NCBI GenBank assembly: GCA_033439685.1
Contig: JAUEDM010000009.1
Span: 248,001-312,000 of the forward strand
DNA length: 64,000 bases
Direction: 5' to 3'
From: Apodospora peruviana
Lineage: Eukaryota; Ascomycota; Sordariomycetes; Sordariales; Lasiosphaeriaceae
In this document: positions 43,906 through 55,584 of the stretch, in pieces
Layout: each line of letters starts with the position of its first letter
How positions within the stretch are numbered: the stretch's first letter is position 1
Notes under the pieces: model-generated
What the model saw: only the letters and a program-made list of their open reading frames with translations
The model's database searches: none
Told to the model about the DNA's origin: nothing
Position numbers and translations under genes: made by a program

Positions 43906-44692
43906 ATCGGTTCCATCTCCTCTCTAGGTGGCTTCCTCGTCGCTATTGCGCGCACGCGGGACGAGTCCGCGGTGGTTAACTAGGCAGGAAGCCTTCAAGT
44001 TGGCTTTGGCGAGGTTGGCGAGGAGGCTTCAAGGTTCGAGGTTCCTAGGGATCATTGCCTCTGTGATACCAGCATTTTCGGCAGGTTCCGGTGTATCAAA
44101 ATGTGATTTGATCTCTTTCGGGCACTTCAATGACGTGGTGTTCGAACTTTGGCTCCTCCGTTATCGTCATCATCCTCGAAAGTGTACGGGTCCTCGCTTT
44201 CGATATTGATGTTCTGAGAACAAAACTCGGCTTCTAGTTCATCCAGTTCTTTGGTTGTCAATCCACATCCTAAGATGTGTGTTCCCGCTCAAGGTCGCGG
44301 GTGGCGCCTAGGGAAAGCTGCTCGGACAGCTGGATCGTGGGCAAAACGGCAATGTGCAGCCTTGCACGTACCGCCATATAACGCGTAGTATTTGTAATGG
44401 CGTGAGATGTCCGTTATGGTCGCTGCTTAATGTTTGTCTATATCGCGGCGTATCTGTCCGTCTAAGAATAGACCGGGAGGGAGGACAGGTAAATAGGTCA
44501 AGTAGAAGTGAAATATTGCTGAGTGCAGACCGGACGCTTCAAGAAACGCGTCAAGAAACGCGTCTTTCGACACGCGTCTGAGAGTGGATCGCGGGGTAGA
44601 GCAAACCGCTGGGGTCCGCAGGCTGTTGAGAAAACTCGAGAGTCGAGGTATAGGTGTACGTACGTGCCAGGCACGGTACCAGCCTACAGCCT
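43906..44692. other. Relic-rich intergenic, 0.8 kb
   Basis: Includes a short tandem word, AAGAAACGCGTC, twice at 44539-44562. No gene is supported. Confidence 0.35.
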
Positions 44693-45009
44693 TCAGATGA
44701 GCCTCCCTGGTTTGGCAGCCGTAAGCCAGGTCTGGTCCGCAACGGAGCCGTTCAGCAGGTGGTTGAAGGCGTAGAAATCGGACAGGAACCATCCATCCTT
44801 AGTCTGGTCACCAGTTTGGATTGAAGGGTGGGTCGCTGCGACGATGATGGTGTTCTCGTGGATGGCCGGGGGTCGGCGTCGGAGACGTCCACATATACAA
44901 TCTTGTTATTGCCATTCTCGTCAGCGTCGCCAAGATGGAAGTGGTGATCTTCGTCGTCGTCGTCTTCTTCGCTTATATCAGGGGAATACTCTTCATCATG
45001 CATGGACAA
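44693..45009 (-). pseudogene. N-terminal half of the same unknown caspase-like family
   Basis: The minus strand from 45009 encodes an acidic start (MSMHDEEYSPDISEEDDDDE), NKIVYVDVSDADPRP and then, after a one-base frame change near 44800, KDGWFLSDFYAFNHLLNGSV and ADQTWLTAAKPGRLI before a stop at 44695-44693. The FLSDFYAFNHLLxG and QTWLTA elements match my recollection of the N-terminal part of the family whose C-terminal half lies at 40787-41429 on the other strand. The break points in the two relics are nearly complementary. Confidence 0.42.
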
Positions 45010-46478
45010 CTAAGTACAACTTTGTCCTTGTTTGACAACGTTCCAAGAATGCACATCTCTAACTGCGATGCTTTTGTGCAATAGTTACATAGGCGGACGG
45101 ATAGAGAACTTCCCCCAAGTCATATTTAGGAGCTTTATGGCCTAGATGCTATTGAGATCGATCGGCTAATGGAAGCAGCCGAGGGTAATGTTTCAGACTC
45201 TATGGTCTTGGAGCAGGAAGACAATTCCTTGGGAGAGCGCCAAGAGAACCTAAGGCGGATCATCCTGCACAATTAGTTTCTGGCAATATCTAGGAAGAGG
45301 GCTGCCTGCCCCATTGCATTCTTTAATTTGCGGTGAATAAAGGAGTAAGTCGTGGGCACGCGTCGGGCTGCGAATCAACTAAGCACACACGCGTGACACG
45401 CGCCTAACAAAAAACGGGCACACCAAAAACCAGCAAGGTCAGGCTCGATCAGCCACCGGCAGCAGGAATTCTGAGAAGATTTCAAGGGATATATCCACCA
45501 TGATAGAATGATAGGATCTTGCTTCAAGATCTGGGCCCATCTCAGTTTGGAAGTGTGGTAAATAAAGGGGTCAATATTGAACTTGGTGCGAGTCGGCTGA
45601 GAGTCAAAGCGGTGGCCTTTTGGTGTGCCTTTTTTTTATTGGTCACGTGCCATGGCAGGGCTGTACGGAGTATAAGTGGAAAGAGCTCGAAGAGAAGGGA
45701 GACTGGAGGGCCAAGCTAGGGGTTGAGCCGGAATTGGGAGCTAAAGAAGAGCAACCAAGGCTGCTGGATCGGCACATGGGACGACATCTAGAAGAGCGGG
45801 ACCATTGCCAAGATCGAGAAACAGCTTGGTATAAGCTACGACGAGGCAGTGAAAAAAGTACGATGAGGTGTGGGAGTCGAACAGTCCAAACAGACTGCAC
45901 GTGGCCGCCCTCGAGAAGGCAAGGACAACGTTGAAGGCGTGTCAAGCGGAAGAAGATTGTCAAATGGATGGATGCATTGGTGGTTGAGAATATGTGCATG
46001 TATGTGATTGTATGCAAACTTGAAGGCGGTATGCTTGATCGACCTCGATTCTCTGCTTGCTTGGGTGACTGTCGATAGAACTCACACGAGCACGAGAGGA
46101 CAAGCTGGAAGTGATTCGAATTTGTAATCATATTCGCGTTTGGCGTTTGGTGAGAGTGAATGCAGTCACCGTGGAGTCATGAAATTCTTGGTATAAACCC
46201 AAAAGCAGCGACCGTATAGATTACTGTAAGCAAGCACATCAAACGGTAATTTTCTTGGATGGAGGGGAGTTGGTCGAAAATGCGTAGACCCACAATTCGA
46301 GCAGCCTGTCCCCCCCCCCCCTTATGTCGAAGATTGTCTAGTCCCCACCGACCACATGGTGTGCAGGGCAAGCTGGAACATTCCCTGGAAATCAAACCGT
46401 GACCCTTCGCGTGAACCAGCAACCACAGCAGACGAGAACCACGAACAGCGACCAGCCAGTAGCAACAGCAGCAGCAAT
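45010..46478. other. Intergenic, 1.5 kb
   Basis: A + strand stretch near 45675-45840 reads YKWKELEEKGDWRAKLGVE and could be another coding relic, but nothing confirms it. A C-run lies at 46311-46321. The leader of the first zinc-cluster gene occupies the last 100 bases. Confidence 0.35.
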
Positions 46479-47510
46479 ATGCCAACAGCGCGACCAGGTA
46501 TGTTGTTCATTAATCAAACCCTCGATTATGACCAATCCGAATAATTTTCACTGATCTCTTCGCATTCGTCTATGACCATCCTCAGCCTCTCCTCAAAAAA
46601 AGTGGAATAACGTCGAGGAGTTTGTTGCTTCTCTTCACCGGACGGACGAGAATTTTTCGGTAGGCGACTCATCTTTGCCCGACGCTTCTTCTCTTACACA
46701 CTCGGTCGTCAATTCTCAGGGTCGTATGAATACTGAATCGTCGCGGGTGGGCGAGGACGAGGCAATGCCTGATGTGAGTACTTGACACGTATTATGTTCC
46801 CGCTCCCACCAGCTATACTCTCTCTCCTCCATTCATTTTGGTCTTTCCATGGTCCTCGTATTTCCGACCGGGAGACACTTGTCATGGCACCAAGTTGTCC
46901 CTGCCACAGCACCAGGTCACCCCATTCTTGTCACTGCCGGGGCGACAGATGAATACCAGCACCTCGCTGTGTGCCTCTGCCGACCTCACAACCCGGCAAC
47001 CGAGCCAGGAAGCAGTGGAGATCCTCTCCGTCCCAAACCTCCTCTTCACACCTGTCGTCTCCGCCCGCGATGCCAAACTATAATTCGGGACCCCAAACTC
47101 ATGCCCCTCAAACACCCCAAGAAGCGCCTAAACTACAAGGACAATGCCTCATCTCAAGCATCTTCCCAGTTCATAGGCCTTCTCCGTTTCTTCGCACCAC
47201 TACAAGTCCGCACCACTACAAGTCCGCACCACTACAAGTCTTCTTACACAGTTGCTGGTCGGCACCTGTTGACAACACGCCATCTGATTTGGTGCTAACC
47301 TTGTATTCTGAAATGGCAGTTCACCCCAGCTGAAGCGACTCGGCCTATGGGCCTCTTGAGCATGGACGAGATGCCTCCATCTGTAACCACAAATGAGCCA
47401 TGGAACAACGTACGTGCCTTGACATTATTCCGTTCTTCCAGCCCCTCCATGGCCTTGCTGTTTGGCGGGGTTCTTCGCCCACCACGGCTGGTGATAATGT
47501 GCTCCAGCCG

Positions 47511-47560
<50 letters not shown>

Positions 47561-49331
47561 CCTTATCTACCTCTGGTTTCCCTTTCCCCTCTTTCCTTCC
47601 ATAGAACTACATGGAATTCCTACTCACAGTATGCACGATATCTGCAATCTCGTATTTTCAACCGATCAATTCTGACTGGTATCTGATTCTCGCTAACCTC
47701 TTCACTCGAAACAACAGCCCACCTCCGCCGTAGCCACCAAGCCGGCCGCCCTCTTAGCCCCAGCCGAAGTTGCAACAGTCACAGTCACGAACACAGACGT
47801 CGAGGCTCCAACAGCCACACCCACGGTGGCAGACTCAGCAGCCAACTGGAAGGAGCTCGACCACCTCATGAAGGACAGCGAGAAGCTCCTCGCCAAGATA
47901 GAGCGTGACCGAGCCAAGCTGCGCAAGATGAACGATGCCATGGGCGAGGTGATCGCCAGGATAGAGGAGACCGAGCCAGACACCGTGGCCGCCGCACGTG
48001 CCCAAGACGCGGACGATGAAATGGCGCTTGGCTCAACTGTTTCTGGTCCGGCAGTTTCCGCGACAGCGCAGTCGCCTGTTATCGAAGACCAGATGATGTC
48101 GGACCGGGCTGGTTTGGTGGAATCCACGACCGCACAATCGCCTGTCATCGAAGACCAGGTAGAGCGGGACCAGGTTGGTTTGGGAGATGCTTCCGCGACA
48201 GCACACCCAGCTGTGCAGGGAACGACCGGAACTACTCCCACGACGGCTCCAGCACCAGCTTTGCTGGAATCCGACTCGGCTGTTTCGGTAGCATTTTCTT
48301 CTGCAGCTAATACCACCCAGCCAGCTCAGGCTATACCCCCTTTCCAGGGAGGCCAGAAGAGGAGCGGCGATGAGGATGGAGAGGGAAAGGAGAAGTCGTC
48401 GAAGAAAGTCAGATTTACGGTCGCCAGCGATGACAGCGTTCTAGGCCCGGCAGCTGGTGGCGACGCTATACCGGCTCGCCTTAATTATCTGTTAAAGCAG
48501 ATAGTAGCGAACAGACCTCCCACGGGTACTACACAGGCAACGTTCACCGAAACCCAGACGATGACCGAAGACGTCATCCCAGCATCTACACGCCCACATG
48601 TGTATTTCGGTACCACGCCGATGACCACCTCTGGTGTTCTCCCAGCTACCACGGCTGCCACGCTAGCTGCAGCGGGAGCCCGAGCCCGCGCCCAGGCGAT
48701 GACTACGGGCGCAGCTCCTCCGGGGCAGCTTCCGCTTCCGGCAGCTACCACAGCTTCATCGCCAGCTTCAGTTGGAGGCCCAGCTATTCCGAGCACCCAG
48801 TGGCAACCTGACTTTGCGCTCCCGGCAGCACCCACAGCTTCTCAACTATCTTCACTGGGAGGCCACTTATCGGCCGGCCGGCCTATTCCGGGCTCCAATG
48901 TGGTGGTACCGATAATCACGCTCCCGCCCTTATGGACACTGGCTCCCCACGCGACACCCGGCAGCGCGGGTTACGTTCCCCTCGCTGCTCCGGCAGCTGC
49001 AGTACTCCCAGACTTCCCGGCAACACGCAGCACAGGTTATGTTCCGATCGCTCCGGCACCTGCACGACAGGGTGTGGAGCAAGCCGCCCAGACTCCGGAT
49101 CATGTCCATAGTCGTCGTCATCAGCCGGTCAGAAGGACCTGCGACATGTGCCGGAGCCGAAGGCGCAGGTGTGTGCGATCGGTTCCTGGCGGGCCCTGCC
49201 AGCGGTGTAGCGAGCTGGGGCTGTATTGTTCGCTTGTTGGGCTGGATACTCCTCCTCCGGCTGCTGGAGGTTCTGGACGTGGATGTTTTAGCGGCAACAC
49301 CTCGCATAACTCGGTCATATCGTTCAACTAA
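46479..49331 (+). CDS. Zn2Cys6 protein with C-terminal zinc cluster (first of two)
   Basis: Exons 46479-46497, 46586-46773, 47320-47409 and 47718-49331 keep frame and give 636 aa. A further exon inside the 546-bp second intron is possible (an open stretch at 46908-47083). Residues about 137-198 form a coiled coil (WKELDHLMKDSEKLLAKIER). Then come two copies of TAQSPVIEDQ, a basic KEKSSKKVRF nuclear-signal-like patch, and a long Ala/Thr/Pro-rich tract. The zinc cluster sits at about 574-603: CDMCRSRRRRC, then CQRC and C, spacing C-X2-C-X6-C-X8-C-X2-C-X6-C, preceded by basic residues. Most fungal Zn2Cys6 activators carry this at the N terminus and have a middle homology domain; neither holds here. 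A DNA-binding role is inferred from the cluster alone. Confidence 0.75.
47193..47240 (+). repeat. Three perfect 16-bp tandem copies
   Basis: CGCACCACTACAAGTC occurs three times in a row without mismatch, inside the second intron (or an unmodelled exon) of the first zinc-cluster gene. Confidence 0.9.
47513..47561 (+). repeat. (TA)n microsatellite
   Basis: About 24 TA units interrupted once by CA, inside the 308-bp third intron of the first zinc-cluster gene. Confidence 0.95.
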
Positions 49332-51900
49332 CTGAATTTTGTTTGATTGGTCTCTGGCTGTTGGTCATGTTTGGTATGGCTACTCCTGCTGTTTTGAGTG
49401 GAGACTGGAGATATTTTGGGTACATACCGAAGAGTACCATGGGCGGGATTGACGCATAATAATGCCATTGTATATGGCTTACTCGGAAGAAAGAAAGTGT
49501 TGGACAAAGGTGGGGGGGAGGGGGGGTGCGGATCTGTAACAAAAGGATGTTATTGTATGTGGCGCACGTGCATGGGAAGTAAATAAGGGGTGGCTAGGTC
49601 CAGGGGAGGCTAGGAGGCTATCTGGGCTGCTCGTCTTCGCTTTCAGTATATCTCGAGGACGAGAGTTGTGTTTAGCATGGCGTTGCTGGGCTCGGGCGTC
49701 GGCTAGTGTTGTTGTCTTTTTTCCCTGTATTTAGTACTGCCTGCCTACAAATCCACTCCGCGTTTCTGATGCTACTTTTTCCTCTGTTTATCTCGTATAC
49801 CTGCCTGAGAATTAGAAAGGGCGAGATCCAAGTACGGTAGGGGATACAGCATGATGGATCCATAAGCTCTAAGAAAAGGTTGTATATAAGGCAAGGAGCG
49901 AGCAGGCAGGCGGTCACAGACAGGGCAACAATAGCGACTCCTACCGAAAGGGCAACTGTAGGATAACTGGTGACTGAATTTCTGTGTGTTTTATGTTTAA
50001 CTCGATGACGAATTTTGATGTGTGGCATGGCTGTTCTGTCTTCGGCTAAAGCTTTTGTCTCTTCAAGTAGTATTGCCATCGCAAGAGGTTCGTGATTTTT
50101 CCTGGTCTATTTTGATCGTCAACTCGTCTTTAACCCAAGCACCTGTGTCAGTGCCGTTGACATGGTGTGATACAGGAAAGGAAGGCTGGATGGATGGAGC
50201 TCAATTGCTTCAATTGTGGTGGATTAGAATAGCCTATCAGAGCACTCGATTCCGAGCGCTCGTCAAGAATGGCACTAGGCCAAAAGTAGACTAGCTTAAT
50301 GTGGCCCGTGCTCGCATGCACCCTCAAAGGTCGTGCGAGCCAGCCACACAACCTAATTCATCATCCTTCTCTACAACAAAATACTGCATCAATTGCTTGG
50401 ATCAGCCCCTACGCCATCACATGGCCTCTAGAGAGCACGTTCCAGTTGCTAACATATCTCCTTCGTTGCGTGAGCATAGTCCAAAGCCGTGGCCCACCTT
50501 TAGATGTCCAATCGCAGTCTTCCGAGGTGATGGACAGAAATAAGCTCGTCCATGAATGGATAGCTTCTAATTTTCTGTTACACCCTACTCCTGCTTGACC
50601 AATATGACTTTTGTGCCGTCCCCTGGGTACTGTCATGTTTTCAATGCGCTAAGTAGACGAGATCGAGCGTGCTCGAAAACAAAGCCAAGTGATACGCGGC
50701 GCGCTCAAGGACTTTTGGATACCCAGGTCGGCCGCGTAGTAAGGCGCCTTGGCGAGACACACGTCGGCCCCAGCTGGTTCCAGCTGGATGTGAATCGGGT
50801 ATTTATAGGCGTATCTACGGGGTATTTGGCTAATTCCGTCCTTCGGTCAACTCTGAGAATCAAGACTCTTGAATGCCGAAATATCCTGCGAGGTCTCTTG
50901 CGACGATTGCTGGGGAGCCTCTCGGTCCTGCGAACACTGCGAAAGGGCGATGGACTAGTATTCCTGCAGGTTGAGATTGGGGTCAACTTCATTTCGACCT
51001 CATTATCCACCTTGCGCTTAGCTACCAGCCTAGTCTCCTCAGGTGTAAAGCTTTACTACCGCTTTGATCTTTGACTCGAGGCTAGCACTAATTCGCGTTC
51101 TCTTTCGCTTGCTGTAGATGGGTTGTGACTCGGGCGCCGGGCACGCTGCTTCCGGCCCTGGTGCTTCTGCTTCTGCTTGCGCGTCTCCTTTATTTCTAAC
51201 GCAGTATCGCTCATAGCGAATCCATCGTGTATCCGACACCTTCCTGATCGATGTGTTCCCGACAGGGATCCAGACCTGGGCCGGGCAGCCAGATATAATC
51301 CCTCTAAGCAGAAGTTGGTTTGCCGCAGCAATCAGTGTCTGGCGCCCGGCTCGTCTGATTATGGTATAATCCGTCTCTTACTCCCAAATTCTCATTTTGT
51401 TCTTCGATGTAAATGACCTTTCCGCCATTGACACTCTCAGACGCATTGGTACAGCCTCCATCTCTAAAGAGGCATAACTAGAGTTGACCTCCTCCCTGAA
51501 AGTTGTACCGTGTACAACCGCGAGGATCAATCCCTAGTCTTTATCTTGGTTGTCCTCGTCAGCCGGCTTCCCTTCTGCGAACATGTGCCTTGATGGCTTT
51601 TGTCTCGCATTGAGTCTCGATCCTCCATGTATTACCACGGCGCGCTCTTTCTACCAGCCCAACAGGTTCCTCTGTCGTGGGATTGAACCGCACTTTGCGT
51701 TCAAGATGAGTGCGGGCGGCTTGAGGACTTGCTCTCAGTTAAGCTCGTCGAATGGTTCCTTGAACAATGAAGGTGATGTAAGGACTTGGATGTCGGCAAG
51801 AGGCAGGTATGATGTGGTAACTGGTGTCGTCGGTCCGGCTCTCGACTCGCAATCGTCCGGCCCGGGAAGATCTTACCTCAGATACCGCCCAATTGATGAG
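49332..51900. other. Intergenic, 2.6 kb
   Basis: No gene is supported. A minus-strand ORF at 51331-51056 ends in a Lys/Arg-rich run (TRKQKQKHQGRKQR) that could be the tail of a transposase, but no catalytic domain was found. A G-run is at 49511-49528. Confidence 0.4.
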
Positions 51901-51944
51901 CTCTAATATAAGGAGGACTTTCGATAGCGCGGTCGGCAACGGTC

Positions 51945-52235
51945 GTGAATGTCGGGACGTAAGTGTAGGTCAATCAAGTAGTGGACGAGTCAATGTTATC
52001 GTTCACGCCCGGTCCGTACGTTGTGGTGGTGTGATTGAGTTGGGACCAGATTAGGCGTATCAAGAACAGCCGCACTGTCCTGAGGGCCATGAATGTCTGC
52101 AAGAGGTGAATATAAATCAATCAGTAGAACAGTCGCATTATTCTTGTTGTTTAAGCCCAAGACTTGTGGTGGTGAGGCTGACTCGGGACCGAATAAGGGG
52201 CACAAAGAAACAGCAGTACTGTCCTGAGCACCCAT
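51945..52235 (+). repeat. Diverged tandem duplication, unit about 140 bp
   Basis: Two adjacent segments share ordered words: AATGTC, GGTCAATCAAGTAG / AATCAATCAGTAGA, TTGTGGTGGTG, GGGACC, and ACTGTCCTGAG at their ends (52075 and 52218). A third, weaker relative may begin near 51770. The units are too diverged for recent duplication. Confidence 0.5.
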
Positions 52236-52710
52236 GTCGCCAGTCCGACAGACAAGTGAATTGCTTCAATATGGTAGGTACCCACCCGGTCCGTACCTAT
52301 ACTTGACTGCCCACTCTTTCGGTTTACTGGACCGCTCCGCAGCGGAAGTTGGCCCCACTCTCGCCGTGCTGCTGCCAGTATATAAAACTGCTTCCGGCGC
52401 GCGTCTCCCACCAACTTCCCAAATTCTTGCAACCTACAACCTGCTTTCCTGCTTTCGCAAAGTCTTCGTTCTGTTCTTGCTGCTTCGCAAAGTCGTCGCT
52501 GTTTTGCCCACCTGCACGTAAGCTTACTTCTCTCTGCCCTTTCCTTGCATTGCGATACCCATCCTCTTCCTCAAAATCCGCACTGCATTTCTCTCCACCT
52601 CACCTCGCCTCTGCTTTTTCATTTAAGCAGTGAGCACTCCCAGTTCTCGTCGCAATTTACTTCGTTCATTATACTTTCCTGACGCATCCTCGCAGCAAAA
52701 ATCATATTTC

Positions 52711-52713
<3 letters not shown>

Positions 52714-52742
<29 letters not shown>

Positions 52743-52743
52743 T
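52714..52743 (+). repeat. Hexanucleotide tandem repeat (CGTTGC)n, about five copies
   Basis: CGTTGC is repeated about five times just upstream of the second zinc-cluster gene, in its probable transcribed leader. Confidence 0.9.
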
Positions 52744-52765
52744 TGGCCTCCCCGCTTCGCCTCCG

Positions 52766-53030
52766 TAAGTATTTTATTTGAGCCTCGTCGCATCCACGTC
52801 CGCCATCCATTCACACCTTCATCTAACGCATGGTCCCAGCAGAAACTCACCTTGTCGATTGTCGAGCAGTTGCCGTCGTTGCCGTCGTCGTCGTTGTTTT
52901 GGTTGTCTTTTCGCGGTCTCTGTAAGTATTTCACTCCAACTGCATTTGAGCGCCGTCCGCATTCTCGTCGTCATCCATTTCCACCATCATTCTGACGCAT
53001 CGTACACAACAGAAATACACCATGTCGAGC
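52766..53030 (+). repeat. Duplicated donor-plus-leader unit upstream of the second zinc-cluster gene
   Basis: Two units of about 160 bp each begin with GTAAGTATTT (52766 and 52926), continue through TTTGAGC, CGTCCGC and CATCCATT, then CACCTTCATCTAACGCAT or CACCATCATTCTGACGCAT, and end in CAGAAACTCACCTTGTCGA or CAGAAATACACCATGTCGA. Each looks like an intron (donor, CTAAC/CTGAC branch site, CAG acceptor) followed by a short exon. The ATG of the coding sequence is in the second copy; the first copy has TTG in its place. Confidence 0.65.
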
Positions 53031-55584
53031 CACTGTCGGTGCCCACCGACCGTCGAGTGCCCTCTGGCTAACATAACGGCGACAACGGGTAAGACTCCTA
53101 CCAAGAAGACTCGCAAAATGTGGAAGAACTCGTCCAAGGTTTGGGCTGCTTCTCGCCGTGACACCACCGCTAATCTTTCCGCCCCAGACCCGGAGTTCTT
53201 GTACGACGTTTACAGGGTAAGTTTTACTGGCATATCCTCCCTCGCGCACGAGTCTTGCCCTATCAACTCCTTCTCGAACTTCCTCACTTCAAGTTTACTA
53301 TCCCCCTGATTGCCCTGATTCCGTTCACGTTTCTGCACGATATGGTCTCGTCAAATCAAGCCTCGAAACACACACATATCTCATACTCTATCTATCACGT
53401 TCTACCCCTTCCAGCTTTTACAATACTTCACAGGCAACGCACTTCATAAAATTTATTCCTCATCACTAACCATGTCCCTTGCTCAGATGCCCGATATTCT
53501 CGCTGTCCGGCATAGCCATACCAAGGCTATGCAACTCATTCGGAAAGCCGAGACGGAGTTGAACGACCCAGATAGGTTTGGACACAACGTCCACGCGGTG
53601 GTGGCAGCTCGCCGCCACAAGACTTATTGCCGGGCTGCTCGATTTGCGGATCTAATTAGAGAGCCCGAGTCTCCGGATCGTTTTGCCCTCGTATGTTGCT
53701 CTGTTTATTTCTTTCCCTTTCGCATTATAGTCGGAAACGCGCAGATAGCTAATATTTCATTTTACTGCTAGGCTTGCGAGGAGGTTGATCGTCTTCGTGC
53801 TGCGGCTGACGCTGTGGCCAGAGACGAGGCCCAGAAAGAGGGTAATCGGAACCGCAATGCCCAGGCGCGTGACCAGGCTCTACTTGCCATCGGCCCCACG
53901 CCTGGCAGCAACACAAGTGCAACCGGCACCAAGAGGAAGGCTGCCGCTCTGGATGGGGCAGGCCAATGTACGTTTCACACATCTAGCCCGGCTCGTGGGT
54001 TTTGTCTTTCGGGATTTTGGCTGACCTGATGATTAATAGCTCCTTCCGTTGTCGTTGCTGGACGGTCCGCCGTTGCTGGTCCCTCTTCCGTCGCTTGTCC
54101 CTCCGTCGTCGCTGCTACTCCGACAGCAGTTGATGACGCGACCCCGACTCTTCGCCGCTCGAAGCGGGTGAAGTCGTCGCCCCTTGCTGATGGTCAGGCT
54201 GAAGCTGGCACGTCGACTTCACGTGCTGCTGGCATTGCGCAGTTCACTGGTATGACGGTCTACGACTTTGCTCCCCGGAAGACGACCCGGGCTGCCAGCA
54301 GGCCTAACACCACAGTTGCGAGGACATCGTTTTATTATAACCTGAACGTACGTGTTTGATATTTTCTCTCCCCTTATCATGATTATTCGAGCAGTCTTCC
54401 ATTCCCATTTACCATCCAATGTTATACATTCCCTCTCTCTGTTTATATTTATAGAGTCTCATGCTAACACTGATCTTTCATAATGTCAGGCAACCAATCA
54501 AGCTGAAAATGTTCTGCATTCGTCCATCGAGGGCTACGGAACCCAAGCTGGCCCGTCGGCTCCTCGGCCGACATATAACTACACTCCGATCCAGAACCAG
54601 CGGATTGGAAATAACGTCAGGGGCTATGGCCAACAGCCCGACACACCGCGGATGATGCCCGCCGGCCCGATGACTTTGTCGAGGCCATATTCCCAACCGT
54701 CCGCCTATTCTACGAATTCGGATTGGAGTTCGGGTTATGCTGATCCCGTCAACCAGGCTTATATGCAGGAAGTCGCCTTCGGCCAGAGATTTGACAGAAA
54801 TCTCATGCAGCAGGAGGACATCTCTGTTAGGGACTTAGCATACTCGGCACCCCATCTGCGCGCCACTCTCCCCCCGACAACAGGCCAACTTCGAATCCCT
54901 GGCAAGAAGACGCCAGTTGCGGTCCCGTCTGTCGAAGGCGGAAGCCCGATGTTCCCTGGTCTGGTGAAGCAGCGGACTCTTCTCCCGGCTTCACAACCTC
55001 CGCTGCCCGCCCATATGCAGTTGGAGGCAGGTCCATCAAGCGGGCCCAAGAAGCGGACTCCACTGCCGACTTCTCGACCTCCTCTGCGGGCACAGTCAGT
55101 GTCTGGGGCAAGCTCCCCCAAGCGTCCGGCACTGATGGCCAAGGCAGTCTCAGGCGGGACGTTCATGACCTCGATCCCCGGTACGATTTCCGAGCGGACG
55201 GGCCGTGTTCTGGTAGGCAGGAAGATCGCCTGCACCAACTGCCGCACTCGTAAGTACAAATGTCAGCAGGATGGTTCTCCGGATGGATGTGTGGAGTGTC
55301 GCAACCGCGGCGAGCCGTGCCAGCTTGCTGCTGTTGCCGCAACTTTGGCTGCCGCATCCACTGCAGTGAAGCAAGAGGAGGGTGTGTCTGCTGCAGGCGA
55401 ACAGGAGGATGCGGTCATGGAGGAAACTGGCGTTCAGCAGGGGTCGGAGGGTGCTGTCAACCAGGAGAACACCGCAATCGACGAGGTCTCGGAGAATGTG
55501 GTTGGACAAGAGGGCACTGTCATGCAGGAGAATGCTGTTGAACAGGACACTGCAATTGAGCGAGAGGATGTCATCATGCACTAG
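53022..55584 (+). CDS. Zn2Cys6 protein with C-terminal zinc cluster (second of two)
   Basis: Five exons (53022-53216, 53487-53690, 53772-53967, 54040-54347, 54490-55584) with good splice signals give 665 aa. The N-terminal third is helical (HTKAMQLIRKAETELNDPD, CEEVDRLRAAADAVARDEA). Nuclear-signal-like patches are GTKRKAAA and RRSKRVKSS. A disordered Tyr/Gln/Pro-rich middle contains a repeated PLPTSRPPL / LLPASQPPL. The zinc cluster is at about 549-578: CTNCRTRKYKC, CVEC, C, with the same C-X2-C-X6-C-X8-C-X2-C-X6-C spacing as the gene 4 kb upstream. After it comes an array of degenerate QxxTAVxE units. The array continues beyond the TAG at 55582-55584. Function as a transcription regulator is inferred from the cluster only. 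Confidence 0.8.

Noticed and set aside
45620..46131. Overlapping frames near 45.6-46.1 kb (YKWKELEEKGDWRAKLGVE)
   Set aside because: Looks slightly protein-like but has no start, splice sites or known family; kept only as a note in the intergenic entry.
51056..51331. Possible transposase C terminus (Lys/Arg-rich tail)
   Set aside because: Basic composition alone; no DDE motif, no helix-turn-helix and no terminal inverted repeats were found nearby.
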